Shown: positions 27,108-36,500 of the stretch, piece by piece
How positions within the stretch are numbered: position 1 is the first letter of the stretch
How the letters are laid out: each line of letters opens with the position of its first letter
Origin: a virus
DNA length: 41,026 nt
Strand: one strand, 5' to 3'
Virus record (IMG/VR): IMGVR_UViG_3300030061_000095
Location: 18,477 to 59,502 of that record
Program-made: the position numbers and the translations under genes
Notes under the pieces: model-generated
Told to the model about the DNA's origin: nothing
The model's database searches: none
Seen by the model: the letters and a program-made list of their open reading frames with translations, nothing else

Positions 27108-27637
27108 TGAAAGTTTATTTAGTACCACAAGAATATATAACTGAAATCTATCCTAAGATAGATAATTATATTGATAGGTTAGTACCAACCTCACATGGTA
27201 GATATGAGAAGATAGATTTAGTTAATGACATATTAATGGGGAAAGCTACTCTTTGGGTAGTTTTAGATGATGAAGATGACAATAAAATATATGGAATAAT
27301 TTTCACAGAAATATCACACTATCCTAGAAAGAAAATGTTATCTATAACTTTTGCATCAGGTGATAATTTAGATTCATGGATAGATGAATCACTTGAAGTA
27401 TTAGAAAATTGGGCAGTAGATAATAATTGTACTGATATGGAAATAACAGGTAGAAGAGGTTGGGTTAGAAAATTAAATTTACATAATTGGAAAGAAGAAT
27501 TTGTAATAGTAAAGAAAGAAAATTTAAAAAAGAATAATCTTAAAGTTGTAAAAACGGAGAAGGAAAATGGGAAAGAGTCGAGGAAGCAGTCAACCTCAAC
27601 AGGTAGAGTCAAGGACATATCAGAGCAGACTGCCTGA
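27107..27637 (+). CDS. GNAT-like protein, T7 gp13-type internal virion protein A
   Basis: A 176-residue protein. The order of segments, ATLWVVLDDEDDNKIYGIIF (strand pair), KKMLSITFASGDNLDSWIDE (strand and helix) and TDMEITGRRGWVRKLNLHNW, follows the GNAT acetyltransferase fold as kept in T7 gp13-type proteins encoded just before the internal core genes. The acetyl-CoA loop (Q/R-x-x-G-x-G/A) is not clearly present, so catalysis is doubtful and an assembly role is more likely. The C-terminal 25 residues are very basic and overlap the next gene by 71 bases in another frame. The start is coupled to the upstream stop. Confidence 0.68.
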   Translation: MKVYLVPQEYITEIYPKIDNYIDRLVPTSHGRYEKIDLVNDILMGKATLWVVLDDEDDNKIYGIIFTEISHYPRKKMLSITFASGDNLDSWIDESLEVLENWAVDNNCTDMEITGRRGWVRKLNLHNWKEEFVIVKKENLKKNNLKVVKTEKENGKESRKQSTSTGRVKDISEQTA

Positions 27638-28778
27638 GTACGCTGCACCTTTCTACAAAAATCTTGTAGGTAGGGCGCAAGCTTTATCCTATGAAGATTA
27701 CATACCATATGAAGCACCAAGAGTTGCTGGGTTTTCTCCTGAAAGTATTGGAGCGCAAGAAGGTATACAAGCAGTAGCTGGTAGAAATTTAACAGGTATT
27801 AATCAAGCAAGAGATATTGCTGGTAGAGCAGCTACAGCTGGTCCAATGTTTGCACAGTCTAGGTTTAGAGGCGCACCTATCCAAAGTACATATAGCGCAG
27901 CACCAATTAGAACAGGAGTAACTGGTTTTTCACCAGAAGCGTATATGCAAGCAGCTAGAGGTTTTGGTGGCAGAGAGGCAGCAAGATATATGAATCCATT
28001 TGTAGGCAATGTTCTTGATAGACAACAACGTAGAGCAACAGATAGATTTGCAGAACAACAAGCTAGAAGAAATCAACAAGCAATACAAGCTGGTGCTTTT
28101 GGAGGAAGTAGGCAAGGTGTGCAAGATGCAATAGCAGAAAGAGAACTAAATCAATCATTACAAGATATAGAAGCAAAAGGATTATCTGATGCGTTTACAC
28201 AGGCTCAACAACAATTTGAAAGAGATAGATCAGCAAGATTTAAAGGACTGTCATCAGCAGATGCACAACAAATAGCATTAGCACAACAAAGATCAGCTGA
28301 ACAAATAGCAACAGAACGAGCAAAACAACAAGCAGCAGATCAAAATTTAAGAGCGCAGATAGCATCAGGACAGTTTGGACAAGCAGCAGGTAAACAAGAT
28401 TTAGAGGCACAACTTGCTAATCAAAGAGCATTAGAAGCTGCATATGGAAGAGGATTACAAGGTTCTAAAGTATTAGGAAATCTTGATGTAACAGAACAAA
28501 GACTTGATTTACAAAGATTAAAAGCTTTATCAGATGTAGGTTCACAAAGACAAGCATTATTACAGAGAGCATATGATCAACAGTATGAGGACTTCTTAGC
28601 ACAAAGAGAGTTCCCATATCAACAGTTAGAAAGATATAGTGCGATACTACAAGGTATGCCAGCACAACCTACTTTTTCAGAAAGAAGATTTTCACCTTCA
28701 CCTAACACAACAGCACAGTTATTGAATACAGGTTTAGGTGCATATGGTGCGTTTAGAGGACTAGGCGGAGGCGGTTAA
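27567..28778 (+). CDS. Internal virion core protein, 403 aa (T7 gp14/15 position)
   Basis: Starts well inside the preceding gene with a good ribosome binding site (GGAGAAGG). The N-terminal 80 residues contain LPEYAAPFYKNLVGRAQALS, then YIPYEAPRVAGFSPESIGAQ, a signature I know from marine podovirus internal proteins. The rest is a long A/Q/R-rich helical domain (about 135-340, for example DRQQRRATDRFAEQQARRNQ) likely to form extended coiled bundles, ending in a glycine-rich tail. No enzyme motif. Such proteins typically form part of the inner core and are ejected with the DNA into the host. The next gene starts on its stop. Confidence 0.75.
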   Translation: MGKSRGSSQPQQVESRTYQSRLPEYAAPFYKNLVGRAQALSYEDYIPYEAPRVAGFSPESIGAQEGIQAVAGRNLTGINQARDIAGRAATAGPMFAQSRFRGAPIQSTYSAAPIRTGVTGFSPEAYMQAARGFGGREAARYMNPFVGNVLDRQQRRATDRFAEQQARRNQQAIQAGAFGGSRQGVQDAIAERELNQSLQDIEAKGLSDAFTQAQQQFERDRSARFKGLSSADAQQIALAQQRSAEQIATERAKQQAADQNLRAQIASGQFGQAAGKQDLEAQLANQRALEAAYGRGLQGSKVLGNLDVTEQRLDLQRLKALSDVGSQRQALLQRAYDQQYEDFLAQREFPYQQLERYSAILQGMPAQPTFSERRFSPSPNTTAQLLNTGLGAYGAFRGLGGGG

Positions 28779-30517
28779 TGATAGATAATAATATTAATAA
28801 ATTAATATCTATGGCTGAACGTCAGTCAGATCAGCGTCTAGCACAAGAATTAAATCCACAAACAGAAACTGGATTACTTGGACCAGCATTTATATCAGCA
28901 TCTGAGTTAGCTTACAGACAAAAAATAAGGGATGAGGCACAAGCACAACCTATGCAAAGTCCTCCTATAGTTCAGCAGTTGGCATCACAAGCAGCAATGT
29001 CACCCATGCAACAAATGCCAACTGCACCTATGCCTATGCAACAACCAATGCAACAGCCGATGCCAATGCCTCAACAACCTTTGCCAAGTTTTCAAACTGG
29101 TGGTTTGGTTGATGATATTACATATGGCAATCCTTTTATGAGAATGGCACAAACAGGAATGCCAACAGACGTTATGGGTAATTACCCTTTTAGTTTTGAT
29201 GGAGGAGGTAGATTTGTTTCAGATTCTTTTGAACTTGATCCTGTATTTAATCAACCAATAGATGATACACCTGTAAATTTACAAGACACCAGTTCTTTTG
29301 TACCAGCCTCTATGCCACAATCAAATACTATGGTTGATAAATCATTAGCAGAACTTGAACTTAGACAAAAAAAACAACCAGTATTTTTACAAAATGTAGG
29401 ACAAGGCATACAAAATGTAGGACAAAGCATAGCTGATTTTAGTAATAGAGTACAAGCAAGAGTAGATGCTAGAAGAGAAGCAGAAGCAGAAAGAAAAAGA
29501 AAAGAAAGTATAGTTGTAGATCAAGACAGACTATTACAAGGATTAAATCCAAGACAAGCTAATAATATACCTATACCTAAAATTGATATGAGTGTTAAAA
29601 CTAATAGTATAGTAACAACTCCTAATGCTAAAACTTTAAAACAAGCTGCACAAAATTCACAAGGTGCTGGCACGTTAACACAAACAACAGGTACTACTAC
29701 TGCAACTGGAACTCAATTAACACCGGCACAACAAAATGCATTATTGACACAAGCACAATCTAATAGTAGTCCTGTAGTAACCACTGCTACTGGAACATCT
29801 ATAAATACTCCACCTTCTACTGGAGTAAGTAAGGCAGCTAAAAAAGATGCAGCTTATGCAGCTTCATCTGACTATGAAACTTTAATTCAACAGTCTATAA
29901 ATGCAATGACCGATGAAAAAGGTAAGATGCAAAATAAATGGTTGCGTATAGCAGCTGGTGCATTTAATGCAGCACAAAAAGGTTCACCAACTTTACTAGG
30001 TGGACTTGCTGATTTAGGTGCTGGAGTAACAGAAGAACTATTAGCATTAAATAAAGAAGAACAAGATCAAGCACAAGAGTTATTTGCATTATATGCAGCA
30101 AGAGAAGAACTTGCATACAAAAGATACACTACACAAAATGATTACGATAAAGATAGACAAACTAGATTAGCTGATAGTATTAAAAATTATAATGCAGACC
30201 TTGCTAGATATCTTAATACAGATATAACTAAAGATATGACTAAGAGAGAAGCAGAAGCAAAAACAGCTACCCAATATGCAGATCAAGGAGTCAAACCAGC
30301 ACAGTCAAATTATGCAAGATTTGTAAAAGAAATAAATGGAATTATTACTAATATAGATGAACAAATTGCAGAAGGAAGTTTAAATATAAATGATCGTGAA
30401 GATGCAATAGATCAAGCTTTAAAATCTGATAAAGCATTATCATATGTTTATGATGTAGGTAGAGATAGAGAAACTAAAGGTCGCGAAGATTGGCTTGAAG
30501 TTCCTTTGTTGAAATAG
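28778..30517 (+). CDS. Internal virion core protein, 579 aa
   Basis: The segment after residue 65 is an M/P/Q-rich low-complexity stretch (QQMPTAPMPMQQPMQQPMPM) followed by the motif FQTGGLVDD and a GNPFMRMAQTGMP region. The middle is a linker rich in T, Q and N. The C-terminal 220 residues form long helices (YETLIQQSINAMTDEKGKMQ, QDQAQELFALYAAREELAYK, NIDEQIAEGSLNIN). It lies in the position of T7 gp15, between gp14-like and giant core proteins, and is probably part of the inner core. No catalytic residues are visible. A 23-base gap with a weak ribosome binding site (GAGAT) separates it from the giant gene. Confidence 0.7.
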   Translation: MIDNNINKLISMAERQSDQRLAQELNPQTETGLLGPAFISASELAYRQKIRDEAQAQPMQSPPIVQQLASQAAMSPMQQMPTAPMPMQQPMQQPMPMPQQPLPSFQTGGLVDDITYGNPFMRMAQTGMPTDVMGNYPFSFDGGGRFVSDSFELDPVFNQPIDDTPVNLQDTSSFVPASMPQSNTMVDKSLAELELRQKKQPVFLQNVGQGIQNVGQSIADFSNRVQARVDARREAEAERKRKESIVVDQDRLLQGLNPRQANNIPIPKIDMSVKTNSIVTTPNAKTLKQAAQNSQGAGTLTQTTGTTTATGTQLTPAQQNALLTQAQSNSSPVVTTATGTSINTPPSTGVSKAAKKDAAYAASSDYETLIQQSINAMTDEKGKMQNKWLRIAAGAFNAAQKGSPTLLGGLADLGAGVTEELLALNKEEQDQAQELFALYAAREELAYKRYTTQNDYDKDRQTRLADSIKNYNADLARYLNTDITKDMTKREAEAKTATQYADQGVKPAQSNYARFVKEINGIITNIDEQIAEGSLNINDREDAIDQALKSDKALSYVYDVGRDRETKGREDWLEVPLLK

Positions 30518-30540
30518 AGGATATAGTATAGAGATATAAA

Positions 30541-33500
30541 ATGGCAGACGAACCAAGAAACACACCAAATCCTTTTGAGATATTTGGTTCAACTACCGGC
30601 AATACACCTGATCCATTTAATATTTTTGATACATATCAAAGACCTACAACACAAGATAATACTTCTGAGCAACTAGGCACTGATAAAGTTAATGATAGAT
30701 CATTACCTATATTTGGTCTTGCTACAAATAATTTTACCCCTGAAGAAAACGATTGGATAGACAGCGTTATAGCTGCACCTAGAGGTGTATTGCGTGGTGC
30801 TGCAAGAACTATACCTTTATTGGGTGAAGGTGTATGGGGCATATTAGATTTAGCAACTAATCTTTCAGGTCAAGAAGATTGGTTAAATCCTAGAGAAAGT
30901 GCATTCATAGCTAGAATGGATGAACTACGTGATGCTATTGGTTATGAAGATAGTGTAGCTGGTAGAACAGGTGAAGCACTAGGTAGTATATTAGGTTTTG
31001 TAGGTACAACTGTACTTACAGGTGGTGCTTCAGCAGCAACAAGAGTAGGTGTTGGCTATAACGCTTTAAAAGCTGGAGAGTTAACTGCTGGTGCAGCAAC
31101 TAAAAGTTTAGCCTCAGCTATGCAAATAGCAGCACCGGGTTCTGCTATAGGTGTAGGAGAAGCTAGTGGTAGGATGCGTGAGTATGAAGCTGAGATAGGT
31201 GAAGATTTATCTATAGCAGATAGAAACTTAGCAACAGCACTTGCTATACCTTTAGGTGCAACAGAGATACTACCTATAGTAAGACCTTTATCTATATTAT
31301 TTTCAAAGATAACTAAACGAGGATTGCCTAAAGAAACTATAGACAGTTATATGGATTTAGCTAAATCAGCTGTTATAACTGGTACAGCGGAGGGAGCGCA
31401 AGAAGCATTAGCAAGCATAGGTCAAGATGCTATTGAGAAGGGTGTATATAACGAAGCTGCAAGTATAGGTGATTCTGTAGCATCAGAGTTTGGATATGGT
31501 GGTGGTGCTGGTGCTATCTTTGACTTAGGTGTTAACTTACTTACTAAAGGTAGACCAAAAGGAGGTAGACCTACAGAACCTGTAGAAGATGATGCGGGTG
31601 GATTATCAGGTACAGAAAATACAGAGGTAGAAGATGCATCGACTATTGATGAAGGCAGACCTAGTACAGTAAGTCAATTCCAAGGTAGTGAAGAGATAGT
31701 ATTAGATAATGAATTTGTAGTACCTACACAAAAAGAACCTGCACCATTAAATGAAAGTGTACTAGATAGTGTCAAAGATAGTCCGCAAAATGAAATAGAA
31801 GCAGCAGCACAAGCATTAAAAGATGAAGTGCCAACGATACCTGATGCCGAACAACAAATAAAAACAGAAGCAGTAAGGCAACAGTTACAAGAAGTTAGTC
31901 CTGAATTGCAATCAAATTTAGATCAAGAGGTAGAACTAGAAAGGCAGATACAAGAAGCAGAGGATGCTGACAATCTAACTCAAGCAGACGAATTAAAAGA
32001 ACAAATAACTCAAGTTAAAGATGCACAAACAGAGTTAATTAAAAAACAAAAAACACCTATAAGAAGAAGTAGATTAATACAGACTTTTGATAGACCAGAT
32101 GGTGAAACATTTACAGCAAGATTTCCTGATAGAGAAAGCGTAGATGCATTTACTAATAAGAATGTAGTAAAAACAAAAAATAAATTAAGTATTACTACAC
32201 CAGCATATAATCAATTTAAAAATAAATATGATACTTACGTAGCAGAAGAAGTTAACTCAGCATATAAATCTGATACAAGAGACTTCAAGTTACAAAGTTT
32301 TAAAGACTTTGTTTCACAAGAACAAGGTTCAGTACAAGCAGAAGATATATTAAGCCAAGCAACTTTTAAAAATATTGATCCTAATGATGCATCGTTTAAA
32401 CGATTCTTGTATCTAAATACTAAGAAAAGAAATTTAAAAGACTTAAATGGATTACAAAGAAAAGATATCTTTAGGCAAATAGAAGCTTTGCCTACACAAA
32501 CTGCTGTCAATACAAGCATAGATAAAGCATTTAGTGAAAGCATAGATAATAGACAGGCATTTAGTAAAGCAGAGGCTATAAAAGATAGAACTAAAGAACT
32601 AGAAAATAAATATACCAAAACACAATTATTAGACTTAGCTAAAACAAGTGGTGTAAGTGAAGAATTTATACAAGATGCAGTAGGCACTAGGGACAAACCA
32701 ACTATAGCAAGAGGTATAGCAAGAAAAGAAATACAAAATCAAATATCAGCAGAAGAAAATTACGAACAAGTAGTAAGTAGAAGTGTTCCTAATGTACAAG
32801 TTAGGAAAGTAAAAACTAAAGCAGCTGATCAAGCAAAAGGATTCCAACAATATAGTGTGTTATATCCTGACGATACAGTAATTAAAACTTTGATACCGGC
32901 TAATATAGATGTTGCAGATGCAAAAGAACAAGCAGCAAGACAAACATTCGCACAAAGAGTAGAAAAATTAGAACAAGAAAATATAAAAACTAAAGATGTA
33001 CCAGATGCATCACAACAAGATTATATACAAGCTGTTAATAACTCATTGTTTAAACGCACCAACCCATTAGCAGAATTATTATCTATAGCTGGTCCACAAG
33101 TAAAACAAAGTAGAACACCAGCAATACAAACAGAACAAGTTCAAGACTTAATAAAAGAAGCACCGGAGTTAGAAGTACCTGATATATCTGGTATTAATTA
33201 TCAGGGAAACTTATATAAGTTTAAAGACAATATAAATGCCAGTGATTTTATAATGAATCTAAGGCGTATAGCTAAAAGAACTATGCCTGATGCAGATGTA
33301 GTTGCAGTAGATACATTGTTTAATGAAAGTGGTGAAGAAGTAGCTGGTGTAACTATTGGTGACATAATAGCTATAAATTTAGAAACTAATCCTGAAAATG
33401 GTAGACCTAGATTTGCTTCACCTACAGATACTGTCTATCACGAAGCTGTTCATTACTTTATAAATAATAATTATTTTAAACCAGAAGTATTACAAATCTT

Positions 33501-36500
33501 AGCTGAGAATCAACAAAGAATATTTAATATAGCTGAGACAAGATTTGGTGGAAAAGTAGATACTTTTGAAGAAGCTGTTGCTATAGCATCAGGATATTAC
33601 AACGAACAAAAACTACAAGGCAGAACTCCTTTTGAATTTACACCCGGAATAAGAAGAGTATTTGAACCTCTCTTCAAATTTTTTAATCAGGTTGCTAAAT
33701 ACTTTAGTGGCAAAAAATACAGGAAACTAGAGGATGTATTTGATGCTATAAGAACAGGTGATTTATATCAAGATGCTGTAGACAATCCTAAGATACTTAG
33801 TCCACCACAACAACAGTTCCAAGAAGAATTGTTTAAACAAACTGGATATGTAGGCTCATACAAAGGCGGATCAATAACAGAAGATATGAATCTTGATTAT
33901 GATTCAAATAGAAACATGACACCTTTGTATAGCAGAACACCTTCTTTTGGTTTACAAGAACTAAAGATTAGTGAAATGGGTCAAAGGATTGATAGGTTAC
34001 AAGATGCTGTAAATAATACTAAAACTAAATCTACTAAAGCAGATAAATGGTTAACAACTAATAAACAAGGACAAGAGTTATTAACAGGTTCTAATATACC
34101 TTTTAATAAACTTTATTTACAAGACACAAGATTAGAAGAATGGTTAGCAGAACAAGTAAATAAAGATGGTGTACCAAGAGAAGTAAGTATAGATGAAATA
34201 AAAAACTATCTTAAAACTAATACTGGTTTTATATCTATGCAAATGACAGGTGGTGATACTACAACTTATGTAAGAGCAACTAATATAAATGAACAACAGA
34301 CTATAGAGTATTATAAAGATGAAATTAGAAATAGTTCTATAGCTTTGAATCAATTTACGTCAGCTGTGCAATCACATTTAGTTAATAGGGATGATACATA
34401 TAAAGCATTAAAAGAAGAGTTTTATACAGGACCAGACGATCAAGGTTCAGGAGCATTCTATGATTTAACAAGAAATTTAAATCAAATAGAAGAGTCTTAT
34501 AAAAAATTAAATCTTTCTATGAAACAACCTATAGAAAGAAACTTTGATATTTTAAGACAAGCATTAAATGTAGAAACTAAATCACCTGATTTTCTTTTTT
34601 CAGATGCCAAGGCTGGAGAAATAGAACAAGCTATAAATCAATTAACTGTATCAGGGCAGTTGTTACAAAATACAGACGCTTTAAGAAAAGCTGATCCTGA
34701 TGGTTATTTAGAAAAATTTTTAGTAGCTTTAGAAAATAGTAAAATAGTTAGTGATCCTGTAATAGAAATATTAGATGAAATAAATGCAGATCAATTTGAT
34801 GGTGGCAATAGATACAATAAATTAGATTTACAAGATAATAAATTAACTCAATTAGTTAATGCAAGAAATCAAACAAAAAGACAAAATGAATATTTTACAA
34901 GGTTGTTATATGGAGAGGGTACAACAGGTGAACTTAACCCTGTAATAAAATCATCATATGAATCTGCTGGATATGCAGCAACTCCCGGTTTTAACATAGA
35001 TACTACAAGTGGTAGGTTTACTGATATACAAAGATTAGCATTTCAAGCTATTAAAAATGGCAACCCTAATAAATCAGAAGGACAAATAATACAAGAACGT
35101 ATACAAGGAATACCACAAGAAGTTGCAAACTTTACAGAAGAACAATTAAGAGAGTTTTCAGATAAACGTAGATTTAATGGTGAAAATTATGGAACTACAG
35201 TACACGTAGAAAATAGTAGAAATGTTCTTTATGCTTGGAATCCCGGTGCTTCGCAAGAACAAAAAGGATACTATTCAAATGAACACTTTCCTAAATCTAT
35301 ACGTAATGCTTTTGTTCATGCAAGAATAAAAGATGTTTATGTATTAGACGATAACAATACTTTAAAGAAAATATTATTTATAGATGAAGTGCAATCTGAT
35401 ATGTATGCAGATGTAAAGAAAGCTATAGATAAATACTTAAATGAATTAAATGATGGTGATCCTAGAAAAGAAGGAGGAGCATCTTCTTTAACAGAAGCAG
35501 AAGTAAAAGAAGCATTAGAAGGATATCCTTCTACTAAAGATATGCCAGCTGTACCACTTATAGGATTTCCCAAACCTAACTTTAATAAGTGGCAAGATTT
35601 TATTATTGAAGAAATGAACATGCTTGCTGTTAATGAAGGATTTGATGGCATAGCTATTGCTAGTACAGCAATACAAGCAGAAAGAAATGGTAACAATCTT
35701 AAGAATAATTTTAACTTTTTAAGTTTTTATCCTTCAGTAAACCCATCAGATATTTCTACTAATCTTAGTACAGAATTAACTCATACTCCCTCTGGATTAA
35801 AAGTAGAAGAAGGTATTTTGTTACAGCAAGGATATTTAACACAAGAAGAAGCAAATCAAGACGATCCTGTTAATCCTAATTTTAGCAGAATTGCAGCTGC
35901 ACAATATTTTGGTGATGTATTTACAAGAGATACTAACTCATATGAATTTAAAACATATGTAAATTATGCACGTTTAGTGGGTATGACAGATGGATTTATC
36001 TCTAAAGATATGACTTTATCTTTACAAGAATCTAATCCTATTCGTGAGCATTTTGTAAATGATGTTAATTATTTAGGTGATGGTCAAGACGTTGTTTTTG
36101 GAGAAACACAAGTAGGTAGTGTGTCTTCTATATTACCAAATGATCTTGCTGATTTAATTATAGGACAAATAAAAAATGGTATAAGGTCGCCCATGCAAAG
36201 ACCTGATATAAATGTTGTAACACAAGAAGAAACTAGGTTAGAAGAACTTATGGATGTTGGTGGCAACTACGTTAATAATCTAACTATTGATACTTCAAGA
36301 TTATTGCGTAATGCAGGTAATCAAACAGCGATAGGTGCTGGATATATAAACTTAAGAAAGTTAACTGATAATCAAACGCAACAGTTTTTTGCTAAGTCTG
36401 GATGGGATATATATAGCAATACATATCCTAATAAAATTAAAAAATCTTTAGATAAATTAGGTGTTAAATATGAAACACAAGGTCAATCTGTTAAAGAAAT

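Noticed and set aside
32235-32696. Antisense 153-codon frame inside the giant gene
   Set aside because: It is a shadow of the A-rich coding strand, giving an S/L-rich product with no ribosome binding site; the same applies to antisense frames at 27319-27720, 24423-24848 and 37008-37430.
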